Assembly: GCF_026914265.1 (NCBI RefSeq)
Contig: NC_069127.1
Coordinates: 19,107,045 to 19,171,044 of the forward strand
Reading direction: 5' to 3'
Length of the DNA stretch: 64,000 nt
Source of the DNA: Mya arenaria
Lineage: Eukaryota > Mollusca > Bivalvia > Myida > Myidae
Under the pieces are notes generated by a model, which ran no database searches, was not told where the DNA came from, and was given only the letters and a program-made list of their open reading frames with translations. The position numbers and the translations under genes are program-made. Shown piece after piece: positions 13,291 to 25,298 of the stretch. Numbering within the stretch: the first letter of the stretch is position 1; the number at the start of each line of letters is the position of its first letter.

Positions 13291-14985
13291 AAGGTGATGG
13301 AATACTAAAATACGACACTGTCATTGTAAAACATTGCACGCCGGTTTAACATTGTTTTACTGACTGAGAAAGAAGCATAACTGGGAGGAGTGAAATACAT
13401 ATTGAAAATGACTATAACAGACCAAGTCACATCGTCAGAACCCAAGCTATAGTATACCGCTTACGCTTCAGCAAATGGATATACGTTTTAAATAGCATGT
13501 ACACCCACTACCGATCATGGCTATGACAAAGCACTAGCAAACAGTTGAATATTAAATAAACAAAAGGGAAAAAGTGTTAAAGGGAAAGCAACACATGCGT
13601 CAAGATTTGACCTAGTGCTTAAAGGTTCTGACAGGTTCAATTGACTGCTGGATCTTCCGGTGCATCCATACGAATGCAAGATATGTCAACTCTGAAGATA
13701 ATATCGGAAGAAACATTTCAGTGACTCTAAAATAAAATGGTTGCGACCCATTAACCAACGATGATGTCATTAACTACTCAGTCTATGATACATTTCAATG
13801 CATTAGGGCATTCGTCGAATGATTCTCAGCGATGCCAAGCAGACAGTATTCCTTCCCAAGAGTAGTTCCGGTTCGTTTGCTTTGGGATATTTTCAGATGC
13901 ATATTACCTTGTGTAAAACCACAAGAGGGCAGATTCCATTAAAAGTACCATAATCATCGAACGCCACGCATGCGGTTTTAATGTTTTATGGAAATTGATC
14001 ATAATAAAGCGAATAACAATTAAAAATGATTGATTGCTATAGCCGGTACCTCATCTTTAATTCATACAAACGTGATTCAAAAAATTGTTTGCTTCTACTT
14101 TAATTCTGTACTGCTATTAAAAAGACCTGGTATACATTTCTAAAAACAATGAATGCATTAGTAGACACCTGTAAGGATGCACAAACATCACTTCCCGAGA
14201 AACTATGTGCCCACTGTAGGTATTGGATATTTGTATTGTATTATGTCTCTTTTGTTTTAGTTCTCATAGAACTCCCATATAGGATCAGTAGCTAGTAACA
14301 AACAAAGAAACAAAACCACCAACCATGTACGCGTGTGTGTTTGTGTGTGTTTGCATGTCTGTGTGCGTGCATGCCTGCTTGGTTAGTTTGTGGTTTTGTT
14401 TGTTTGTTTGCATTGCTGTTATTCCAATGAAGGCCATTGTGTAAATAACTCATGTTACATAGCTAAATTTCAATAATCATAATATTTATTATCATTATTA
14501 ATATTGTAAATAATAATAATACTTTACAATGTAACAGCGCCATAGCTAAGGAGTTATGATAATATTTTTTTCTGTTTCTTGTTTCATCTATAAAAAAATA
14601 TACCTAGATTGACACAAAACTTAATTAGATGAAAAGAGCAGCAACAAAAGCATCTTTGTAGACATTTTTAAGCAAAACGGACAAAACAGTGAAAGCGACA
14701 TAAGTTAGTAGTTTATATTTCTAGAATTATGTTTTTGGATTCGATACTAAAAAATTGACTAAATGGGACAGTATTGTTTTAACTTGTTAACGGATGTCGA
14801 ATCTATTTATATCTGAGTCAGTTTCCTAAAAAACTAAGACGTTTTGGATCTAACTATAAAACCATAGTTATTTATTCTTTTTTGCCAAAACTCTGTAATA
14901 AAATAAAATATGATGTAATCATTGCGCCTGTGATGTACACTTCCCTAATCTGGTCAAGAATGATTGGATAATCGAAATATGCTTA
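13291..14985. other. interval without recognised gene
   Basis: AT-rich DNA with a GT-rich stretch near 14330-14415 (GTGTGTTTGTGTGTG type) and an AT-only tract near 14470-14530. No coding similarity to the flanking channel copies was found here. Confidence 0.35.
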
Positions 14986-16349
14986 TAAGTAGAGACACTT
15001 CTTATTGTATCAGACTAGCCCAAACATCAATGAACTATAGACACAAATGCACAAACAGTTCACACACACAAAAAAAGTTTTACCGATACATGATGAGATA
15101 ACCGCCCATAAATGGTCAGTTAAACCCTGGAACACGAGTGTTCTGTGGGCTTAAACTAGGTCGTATAGCCATAACCTCACACTTGTTTCAAAATTTATCA
15201 ACGATTTAAAAATAAAGCCACATAGGCATACTACAAATACTTGTTTTGTCCAATGTATTAAATAAGTCGAACCGTTTTGTTTTTAAATCGAAAAAGTATT
15301 TAATAATTCATCGCAACAAATCCGATGAGACTGATTACTGCAACAATGATAGATAAACACATTTCTTGTTAATTTTCATTAGTTGCACTGATGGTCTCTC
15401 TCCTTGATCGCAAGTGCAAAATGATTTCAAGCAGAACATCGAGTAGTTCTACGTACGTCAGCAAAGATGCTCCCATAAACACACCCATCGCCCCACCTAT
15501 GTCGGACAAAAACCGCACCGTGTTATATAACGGTTCCTCAGAAAGTTCGTAGTTCAAATCCTCAAAGTATATATGAGCTACTAAAACGTTTTCGACTAAT
15601 TCATCCAATATCTCATTTCTGACGTTATCGTGTGTAAGGTTTGCGCATAAATCGGTATAAAAAATTTCAGTAAGTGTTAGGTTCCTTTTGCACACATCTT
15701 TCAAAAGAACGTCGGTCAAGTATTCTCTATGTGGCCAGGAGCGACCAGATAGTGTTATTGGGTAAACGCACCGGCTTCTACAATCACACTGTATTCCACC
15801 ATTTGCTAGCTTGAGGTAAACATCTTCCGTGCATTTGCGTTGTGTAATGTTATCAAAGTCGCAAATATCTTTGTTATAATCATTAATGTCTATCGATGTC
15901 AGCGGTACACAGTCGCACAGCTCGACCATGTGATGCATTTCACAAATAGAGTAGCAAAAGGGGAAGTGTGTAGTTTACTTTATACTTTTGAACAAAGTCA
16001 TAGCCATCTGTACAGTTGCCATAAACCCCGCCGAGTCGTTTAATTTGAACAAGTCGTATACCTACACTTGTTTCATGCGCACGGTCAAGAGAAATCCCCT
16101 CATTTTCAGGTAACGGGGTAGTACCTTTCTCCTGCATGACCATACGAACGCCGTATGATGATGAATACGTTTTGAAATACTCTTTGGTCTCGATGTTGAA
16201 AACAACTGTTATGCCATGGAGCTGTCCACTTCCTCTTGCTAGTATGTCATGCAGGTCAAGCGTGTAGCAGTTTCCGTATGTTGCGGATTGAAAAAGGGAA
16301 AACTGATCTGTCTTTATTTTGTAACCTGAAATGTATCGATGTATCAGTT

Positions 16350-18165
16350 GATAATAAATATTGATTATAACTACTCCCGAAAATGGATATGTTTTTATAC
16401 GATGCAAATAAATGTGCTGTCTTAACATTCTACAACCGTTTAATACCAATGCCGCATCTTCCATCTAGGCAATGAACTCATCAGTGAATGTGATTCGAAT
16501 ACACATTTGTGAATTATTTGCAATTCCAATTTGTCCTGGACAAACTCAATGCAGGCCGCGTGTATTAACCTCGGTGGCACGCACCTCAACATTTGAAACT
16601 GTGGAATACATCCGAAGTCGATGTATCCATGAACTTTGAAGACTGTGTATGAGAGTTTCGAATGGCCTAAATTTCTATATGGCTGCGAGACATGGTTCTC
16701 TTACTCAAAATCATACATACAAAAGCTTGAAACTATTCAAAGGTATTGCATTAAAATTATGCAGAAAATAACGATAAACGCAAGTAATAGTTTTGCATAA
16801 AACGAGTAACCCTATTAAAGTTTTTATAGACAATAGAAAATTTACATTTATGGGCCAATTATGTCGACTGCCATCCAAATATTTGGCAAAGGATATATTT
16901 AAACACATACTTGTAAAGTTTCTCCATTGTGATAAACATACGATCGGATTTGATCCGGACATATTTCGGGAATTGATAAAATTTCCATGGTATAAATACA
17001 GTGTCATACATATGTAAACTACTGTAAGTTCCCCTCTTACTCTACGCTTAGAAAAGAATTCTCAAATATAGGGTGCTGAAGACAAAAAAGGCATAAAGTG
17101 ACCTACTCTGTGCTCAAACTTAAATCATGGTGAACCATTTTCACACCGAGGAATTATTCAAATTTATGGTAAGACTTATGTCAATGTACTCATTTCTAAT
17201 AAACTTAGGTGATTTAATTATGACGAGACAATATTCGCGCAACTGTGAAATGAGTAACTTAAAGTGTGAAAACTTGCAGGCCATATCATATTATACTGTT
17301 TAAAGAACGACCATGTGAAACAAGCATTGTGGGAACATGTCTTTGACCTTAAAGGTCTGGTTTATTTTAGAAAATTCATTACTCTCAGCAGACCAGAACA
17401 GTGTCTTAATATATTGAATATTTCGGCAGAAATGTTGGAATTTGCTAGGTGGGGTTCTTTTGAAAGTACGTAAAGCAGAGCAATTAAACCTGGACATACA
17501 CATACATGAAATGCATGTGTTCCCTCATACAAACGTATATGTTTAAAATTAGGTATTCATTATTATACATTGTGATGTGAAGGGGTGTAATCGTGTCGTC
17601 GTTGTTGTTTTTGTTAGTAATACTAATAAGAAGTCGGTGAGGCGGCTCTTTAATGTGTTGTGCAGGTATCTTTTGTATTCACATAAACTTATTTTAATAG
17701 AAACTGTTTCAATTCGTAACTAAAATCTATAGTACAACATGCAGAGAACTTTGAATATAAACCAGATAACTTTTCACATTAGTAGAACCATATTATTAAA
17801 CTCATTTACATTTTGATATTCCTTATGCAGTTTGGAATTTAGAATTTTGCTTTCGCTTCTAATTTCCAAAAATCTGCAATTATAAACAAATAAACCAAAC
17901 AACATAAGCAATTACTGATTTAAATATTTTGGTAGTTGTTATCTTCACTAACTTCTCATGTATCAGTGTCTTTCTTCCTCGACTTTAAAATCGCCATGCC
18001 ATTTACTGTGTATGTATATAATTGCCCATTCTTGTGAATATAGAAGCATGCATTATTTAACATTTTACATTTATAATGTATATTGGTACCAATTATATGT
18101 GGTATGCTCTCCATATATGGAGGAAATAAAAGATCTATATATCTATAACTAGTTGCAAAATAAGT
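16350..18165. other. about 1.8-kb insertion in intron 2 of pseudogene copy 2
   Basis: Intron 2 is 109 bp in copy 3 (26375-26267) but about 1.88 kb here, while both intron ends still match copy 3 (GAAATGTATCGATGTAT at the acceptor side, AAGAATAAGCATT at the donor side). The extra DNA therefore entered after the duplication, or was lost from copy 3. Part of it is the LINE fragment at 16.65-17.02 kb. The rest is AT-rich and unassigned. Confidence 0.65.
16650..17020 (+). mobile_element. LINE ORF2 C-terminal fragment
   Basis: The plus strand reads LYGCETWFSYSKSYIQKLE then QRYCIKIMQ, the thumb-like segment that follows the polymerase domain in non-LTR elements. After a stop and frame change comes NRKFTFMGQLCRLPSKYL and AKDIFKHILVKFL, the usual conserved C-terminal piece of these proteins. 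It is 5' truncated and interrupted, and inserted in the intron of a pseudogene in the opposite orientation. Confidence 0.7.
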
Positions 18166-19847
18166 TTTATAAGATAAGAATAAGCATTATAAGTAGTTAA
18201 TGTACCTCCAAAAGTCGCACTATGAACAAAGACATCCGCTTGATGTCCTAATGCTGTTCTAGTTTCCTTCGGAATTTTTCGGAGTTCGGTCAGGATTTTT
18301 TGATTCCATGATTCATAAGCATCTATTGAATTTGAAAACTCCTCAAATAATATTTGCACGGTTTCTGCATCGAATCCCAAGCTAAGAAGGTCGTCGGCTG
18401 TAAAACCTTCAATAACATCAAAAAGCCATGTCGATTCATACATTTTGTGTAGCCCCTTGTGGTTATGTCAATCGGAAAAGTATCGGATAGGATTCATATT
18501 GCAAAACGTAAGTGCAGGAAACAGAAGTGGCGAAAACTGAAGATTAACTGACGTCTTCATAGGGTTCGAATAATACTCTCTACAAAGCTCGACCATTTGA
18601 AAGCAAAATAGGCCTGTCGCCCATGAAATGTTCATACAAAGGTTTCATTGGTTGACATTGCGTAAAAGATTACTTAAATTAATGCAAGCAGTTTTGTTTG
18701 TGACCTGTTTTGATAGATGCTTTGCAATCTAAAGCAAATAAACTTGATAATGGTATAATCTGAAATTATCCACAAATGGTAATAGCAAAATCTAAAGCCT
18801 GAAATGGCGTCTTCAAACGAAACGAATAGTATTCCCTACTAATTCCGACCAACTGGATATCATGCATATTTCCCCTGAAATTTCAAGATTTATTCATTTC
18901 GGTTTGGTCCATTTCGGTCCAGTTATAAACCCGGCCTAGTTTATTTTGGCCTACACTTAATCTATTTTAGATGTAATATTGCTGAAATGGGATACGCGGT
19001 TACTCATTTTACTATATATGGAATATTTAACAACTGTACGTAATGTTTTTACAAGTACTCTTATACTTCTGCATAAGCACGCGTGAACGTACGTATAACA
19101 GATGGTCAAAACTATTTTGTATCTATATGACATTATATACACTTTCATCATTTTGATAAGTTAAGACCATTTAATTACGCTGAAAAGTTTTGTGTTTTTT
19201 TGTAAACGTACAATTAACCGTGCGAGTTATAGTACGAAATGAACCAAAGGTTGGGGTAATAAAGCTGGGGAAATCGGTACGATTAGTGTTAGATATTCTC
19301 AGCATTTATTTGAATATGAAGAAAAACCATCGTATTATCAATTGTATCGCAGGAAATATTATCTGTTTTGAAATACTTATGTGAAAAACTACAGAAACAA
19401 GCTCAGTAGCCAAAAGTTTAAACTTAAACCGGTTTAATGGCACAGGGTAAACGCCAAAGACATAGAACACAAAAAACACTGGCTTTTAATATAAGATAAA
19501 ACATCGACCACTCAATTTAAATTGTTTTATTATTCATTGTTACCTACATTCTGACCGAACAATATTTCCTTACCTAAAACAAGTAGCGCCCAAAGGATCC
19601 TTACGGCAATATGGCAGGAACTAACAGTCCTGGGCAGTCTATGGAGGGTGCTGCTTCCGGCGAGACTGGTTAAAATCTGACGAAGATTTTTATTGTTTCC
19701 TGACATCTCAACTCAGTGAGTTAAATTGTCAATACGTGCACATATACAACAAAAGAGACGTGCATATTTCCCTTTATTCAAACCGTTACGTTTATTCGCA
19801 CTTCATTGCTCGCCGAAAGGGAGAATGAAGCAGATTCGCTAGAAAAC

Positions 19848-19869
19848 CAATACAATACAATACAATACG
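19848..19869. repeat. (AATAC)n short tandem repeat
   Basis: Four copies of the pentamer AATAC sit before CGTTTATTTCGGC. On the minus strand this reads AATAAACGTATTG followed by TATTG repeats, which resembles the pentamer tail of a retroposon inserted on the minus strand. The body of such an element, which would lie at 19870-20320, was not recognised. Confidence 0.45.
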
Positions 19870-20324
19870 TTTATTTCGGCTTTTAAATTAAAAAATTTAT
19901 AGCGGAGGAAACTAACATATGAAAAGTTGTGAACAGAACTTAACAAAAAGATGTTATGAAAAAATGTCATTACATACATATATATTATTATTATATAACA
20001 GTACCAAAAGTCAGAGGAAGGTATAATTTCAGGTTCAATATTTAACTTAATATTTTAAGTTGTTGGTAAAATTTCATTTCTTAGTTTCATTGCAAAAAAT
20101 CCCCAATAAATGAAAACATGGGGCTGATAAGGCTTCTTCAGTCTATAGTAACTATACAGTGAAACTTAACATTATATGTTGCGATTTTGACCTCTCATGA
20201 AATTAACATAGAATAAGAAAACTAAATAACTGGTTTGTTTTGTTCCATAAAAAAGAAAAATTGTCAAAGATTTAGAGCTTTTTTTTATAAATTTGAATCA
20301 CATTTTCTGATATATTGCAAAATA

Positions 20325-20485
20325 GGGCCCAAACTACAATGAACTATAGACCCAAACATACTAACATCACTGACACAGCCTTGGAACGGTCAGTGAAACA
20401 ATAGTTCATTGGAACTTGAAACTTAAACTTGTAAGCATGGCCATGACCTCACACTTGTCTCATGATTTATCAATAATTACTAAAT
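20325..20485 (-). repeat. orphan copy of the channel-gene 3' flank
   Basis: The segment matches DNA found just 3' of channel copies 2 (about 15010-15195) and 3 (about 24950-25155). Shared blocks are GCCCAAAC.ACAATGAACTA near 20327, TCATTGGAAC near 20405, and GGCCATGACCTCACACTTGT near 20440. No channel exon follows at higher coordinates, so this is either the tail of a lost gene copy or a separate repeat family. Confidence 0.5.
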
Positions 20486-20717
20486 TCAAATATAAACGTC
20501 TCGTCAGAGCGCGCATCAACCTAAAACACTGAGGAATTATGCAAAAAATAACGTATAAACTGATTAATGTATTGTACTCAACGATTGGATACCAACATCA
20601 CCTATAACAAAAGAATCAAGTCAGGGGACCAGTGTTAGCTCTTAAGAGGTAGAATAAAGTCATTCAAATAACAATTACCGGACAAAGATCGCCTTAACAA
20701 GGTTTTAAATTAAGTTT

Positions 20718-20965
20718 TAAATGAGTTGTCCGGCTAAGACAGTGGTTAGTGAACTTGCTTAAGCTTCTAACATACCTGACCCGGGCTCGATTTCCGGCCT
20801 GAACGCATGAAAGATTAGTTTTTGGCCACCGATGCGGACAAGTGGGCTTTCTCCGGGTACTCCGGGTTTCCTCCACAACACATGATCACTCTCTCGCGAA
20901 ACATTGTGCCAACGAGAGTGATTGATATAAGGTGCAATAACTTGTTTCACAATCGTTGTAAAACA
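20718..20965 (+). mobile_element. tRNA-derived SINE
   Basis: The 5' part resembles a tRNA gene with internal RNA polymerase III promoter boxes: GGCTAAGACAGTGGTTAGTG as A-box region and GGGCTCGATTTCCGGCC as B box. It is followed by a conserved core with TTTCTCCGGGTACTCCGGG and a 3' part with GTGCCAACGAGAGTGATTG. A second, more decayed copy lies at 58.16-58.35 kb. The layout resembles known core-containing SINE superfamilies of molluscs, but I do not assign it to a named one. Confidence 0.75.
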
Positions 20966-21494
20966 ATTGTTTAACTAACTTACAGTATGGCTTTATATAG
21001 TCTAATAATAAAAGTATCATTGTACAAACTAGGAAGAAAAACACAATGAAAATATAAGAAAAAATAATTAGTATAAAAATCAGTGCGTGTGTCGTCGGAA
21101 GGCAATATTTTGATTTTGAAACACAGACTTTAAACAAATGAATTTAAAATGGTGAATAAATAGTGAAGTAATCTTTGTTTTAAGTCTTCATTCGATGCAA
21201 AATGTTGCCTTCCGACGTAGCATTTATGGCCCAATTATCACGTGGTATACACACACTGTCTATATATGAAGCAGAAGCGTCAGTAAAAAACGTCAGTCAG
21301 AAATGGTCTTAAAGATAACTTTCAGTTTTCAACAAGAAACGCCGCAGTTCGACGAAACCAAGTTTTCAATGATTGACAGATCTAGAAGAACTACAGCCTG
21401 TGTTGTGAGAATTATAATTAAGTTGATTTGTTGTGTGTTGTGTGTATGCATAAGAACATCCCAAATTGGTTAGATGATATTGTTTTCCTATTTT

Positions 21495-22410
21495 TAGTAA
21501 CAGTGACCTTGACCCTAGAAGCCCCAAATGCATCCCCAGAACGGTATCCATAAACTCTTCCAAAATATCAAGTTTGGTCAAGATATGTCAACCCTAACTA
21601 AGTTATTCAGTTTCAACCGTTTTTCTCTTTATAGTACCAGTGACCTTGACCTTGAACCTAGGGACCCCAAACGCAATCCCATGAAAGGTATTCATAAACT
21701 CTTCCAATGTACCAAGTTGGTCAAGATATGTGAACCCTGACAAAAGTTATTCAGTATCAACCATTCTTCTAGTTTCATAAGCAGTGACCTTGACCTTCAC
21801 CCTAGAAGCCCTATACGCAATCCCATGAAAGGTCTCCATAAACTCTTCCTATATACCAAGTTTGGTCAAGATATGTGAACCATGCCTAAAGTGATTCAGT
21901 TTCAACCATTCTTCTATTTCAGTAACAGTGACCTTGGCCCTAGGGACCCCAAACGCAATCCCATGAATGATCTCCATAAATTATTCCTTTATACCAAGTT
22001 TGGTCAGTATATGTGAACCCTGACTTAAGTTTTTTTCTATTTTAGTAACAGTGACCTTGACCTTGATCCTAGGGACCACAAACGCAATCCCATGAAAAGT
22101 ATCCATAAACTCTTCCTTTTTATAAAGCTGGGTCAATATATGTCAACCCTATTAAACTCAAGTATTCAGTTTCAATAGTTTTTCTATTTATAGTAACAGT
22201 GACCTTGACCTTGATTCTAGAGACCCCAAACGCAATCCCATGAAAGGTATCCATTAACTCTTCCTAAAGACCAAGTTTGGTCAAGATATATCAATCCTTA
22301 CTGAAATGATTCAGTTTCATAGGTGAGTTTGACGCCGCCCGGCCGCCCGCCCGAACAACGAAGTTCGTCATTCTAATAACCAGGTTTCGCTATGTGAAAA
22401 CCTGGTTAAT
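21495..22410. mobile_element. tandem-core element, ~140-bp units, hairpin end
   Basis: Six units starting GTGACCTTGACC lie at 21503, 21640, 21784, 21928, 22051 and 22199 (spacings 137, 144, 144, 123, 148). Each contains GGGACCCCAAACGCAATCC and a TCCATAAACTCTTCC block. The right end has a GC-rich stretch (GCCGCCCGGCCGCCCGCCC near 22335) and terminates in a hairpin, AACCAGGTTT..AAACCTGGTT, at 22379-22408. Non-autonomous elements with an internal tandem core, such as the bivalve pearl type, have this architecture. No transposase is present. Confidence 0.7.
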
Positions 22411-22689
22411 ATAACAATTAGCGGACTGCAACGCTCACCTCGATCAAAAACGGTATAAAGACAAATTATTATATCGGAAAAAAGTAAATGAAAAAAAGGT
22501 CAATTGAAGCTGAATCAACAAAAGACCTACTTTGTTTGTGAAAGAAGATCGAAACAGATAAATAGTTTGTACTATTTATATAATAATCTAATAGTTATTC
22601 AAACACATTTAAAAATAAGAATATGTCTCTACGTGTTCTGAGTGATTTTGTTAAACATATAAAATTATGAGGTAAAACTTCACCTTGCA

Positions 22690-24690
22690 AAGTATATTTA
22701 CTTACTATCTAGCACGTTGCGTGACTGTTTTTGTTGCAGCTATTTGTATTTATACATTTGTACATGTATTTTATAAACGTTTTAGTTTTTTACCTTCCCG
22801 ACCCACTTTTGCATCGCTGCCGGACCTCAATGGAGAAATAGATGTTATATTTACTGAATTGAATTTTCTAATACAAGTACAAGCAATAAGACATGCATGT
22901 ATTAAACTGAATACTGGAAAAACTGCTAGTTCTGGTTATCTTATGGATGAATTTTTCAATTATGGTTCAATGAATGAACACCTTACAAATGTTTAATGAA
23001 GTTTATTCAATAAATTGTTTGATGTGAGTGATATATCTCTCAGAAAAGTAGTCTGAGGGATATATTGTACCACTTCATAAAAGAGTGATGTAACAATGCT
23101 TGTAATCATAAAGGCATACCATTGTTATGTACTTTTGGAAAATTGTTTACAAAGGTTTTAAATTATAGATTAAATGAGTGGGGTAAAAAATACCATGTAT
23201 ATATAGAAGCACAAGCTAGCTTTAGAAATAATTTGGACCCTGTTGATAATAGATTTGTCCTGCACGGTATTATTTCACGACTGTAGAAAAATAAAATAAA
23301 AACCCACAGCATTTATTGATTTTATTTAAGCTTTTTTAAATAAGTTGTGGGAGACATACTGTGGTATACACTTAAAAAGCTGAGAATAAGAGGCAAAATG
23401 TTAGATCTTAAAAGATCTATGTATACAATGTTAAATCACGTGTTACGTGTGCTAAAGTTATCAGTGAATACTTTGATAGTTTTCTTGGTAAACATCAAGG
23501 GGAATCATTATCTCCTTCCTTATTTTTTGTTTTTAAATGATATCGAAGAATACCTGATCACAAATGATTTTAGTGGCGTTGATATGGGTGTTCTTAAGAT
23601 TGAAGTTAAGTGTACATTCTGTTAAGTTTTAATTAAAAAAAAAAGCTGAAGATTGAGAAGAAATTTAAGAATTTTGTATAATTGGCAAGAGCTGACAATT
23701 TACTTATCTAGGTATTGTTTTCACACCTTTAGGGTCATTTTCTACCACGCTTGATACATTATCAGGACAAGCTCTTTAAGCGATTTTTATACTGAAGTGT
23801 GTTTTAAACTGAATATCCTACTTTGTCTATTAAGCACAGATTAGATCTTTTTGATTATTTAAAACTAACTTTTCCAATTTTAAGCTATGGTTCAAAAGGA
23901 TGGGGATTACAGAGTAGTATACAGTTAGAAAGAGTACATCAGATTTTTGTATGGAATAACTATGTGAAAAAAACACAGACTCAGAACAATTTTGTTTATG
24001 GAGAGTCAGGTAGAACAGCATTGTTAGCGTAGCGTTCTTTAAGTGTAATAAGATACTGGATGAAAATTGTGCAAATGGAGAATATTAGACATGTGAAAAT
24101 AGTTTATTATCAAATGTTCCGTGATTTTGAGGATAAATCAAATTTCAAATCATTGGCTTATTGTGTGTGACATGTACTCCAATCCTTAGGCTTTTATCAT
24201 GTTTAGATGTACCAAGGTGTTGAAGATGTTAATTTATCTATGATTGCAGTCAAAGGGATAACTGATATATTTATACAAACTAGGATATCAGTATTAGGTA
24301 TTTCCACTAGAGCTAGATCATAAGTAATGTTTGCAGATTTAAAAGTCTTATTTATCAAATGTAAAATATAGTTAAATATAGGACTGCTTTGTCGAGAACA
24401 AGAGTATCTACACATCAATTAGAAATAGAAACCGGTAGATAGCATAAATTAGTAGCAATGCCGCATTATGATAGAAAATGTATTGCATGTTATTTATTAG
24501 AAAATGAATTTCATTTTATTCTTGAATGGCAATTCTACAAATATCAAGGAAAGCAATACTTGAAAACATATAACTATACTAAATGTATTGCATTATTTAA
24601 ATCGCAAAATGTTACTGTAAACAGAAACCATTGCATTTATGTGTATAAGGCAATGCAATTGAAAAATATATATTAATTGTATTATAGATA
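22690..24690 (+). mobile_element. degenerate LINE, most of ORF2
   Basis: Translating the plus strand across many frameshifts and stops gives a near-complete LINE reverse-transcriptase order. KLNTGKTASSGYLMDEF lies near 22910. A KGIPLLCTFGKLFTKVLNYRLNEW equivalent follows near 23110-23180, then ASFRNNLDPVDNRFVLHGII near 23215. KKLRIRGKMLDLKRSMYTML is at 23370-23435 and the LFLNDIEEYL block near 23525-23560. A YLGIVFTPLG equivalent is near 23700. PILSYGSKGWGLQSS..LERVHQ at 23875-23940 precedes a terminal CIAC..ENEFHFILEW motif near 24485-24530. The catalytic YADD motif was not found intact. Its 3' tail runs toward 24.9 kb, and it lies between channel copies 2 and 3. Confidence 0.8.
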
Positions 24691-25298
24691 ATATTGTCAA
24701 CATTAACTACTTCGCGCTTACATGTAACTATAGTGATGCTATATATTTTGGTCGCATGTTTTGCTGTGTTAATATTTTGTTCATTTGCTTATATGAACAT
24801 AACATACCTTGGTTATGAAACAAGTTTTGTGTTTCCTTTAATTTTTTGTATTTATATTTTGTATACGCATGGTCATTTCTGTCTAAATGTATTTAAAACT
24901 CTTTAAACTGTTTATATATAAGTATATAAAATTCTTATTGTTTTTACTAGCCCAAACAACAATGAACTACAGACACAACGAATATACACCACATACACAA
25001 ATAAAAACAACACAAACGTATCAAGAACAAATCAAAATAGTTTTACCGATAAATGATTGGATTACCGCATAGGAATGGTACGAATTCATTGGAACATTCA
25101 TTGTCTTCGGTGGGCTTAAATTGTTTGTATGGCCACAGCCCCACACTTGTCATAACAATTACAAAATAAAAAGGCCACATCAGATGCATACTCCAAATGC
25201 GATCATTTATGTTTATAATGTCTAATATATTTAATTAACTGTAAAACTGTAAAAGAACATTTTAAGATCGAAAAATGTGCAAACATGCAAATCTCTTA

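Larger units (their letters stand above)
15369..19706 (-). pseudogene. DEG/ENaC channel copy 2, broken
   Basis: The three-exon layout of copy 3 is kept: exon 1 19706-19574, exon 2 about 18622-18206, exon 3 16325-15369. Exon 1 is open (MSGNNKNLRQ...) but the conserved His-Gly motif is His-Arg. Exon 2's acceptor reads CATTTCAT where copy 3 has CATTTCAG, so the AG is lost at 18623. A TGA at 18470-18468 replaces the Trp of FSDWH. Exon 3 carries a one-base insertion near 15955-15962, so that TLPLCYSLCE becomes TLPLLLLYL and stop. It also lacks nine bases (Lys-Glu-Ser) after CRSRC and three bases near 15540. Downstream the channel frame resumes to the second membrane helix (GASLLTYVELL). With three independent disabling lesions it cannot make a channel. 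DNA identity with copy 3 extends into introns and flanks, so the duplication is recent. Confidence 0.9.

Noticed and set aside
20759..20890. Short frames around 20.8 kb as small proteins, or the tRNA-like boxes as a real tRNA gene
   Set aside because: The boxes are part of a SINE with a conserved core and tail, and the sequence does not fold into a full tRNA cloverleaf by eye.
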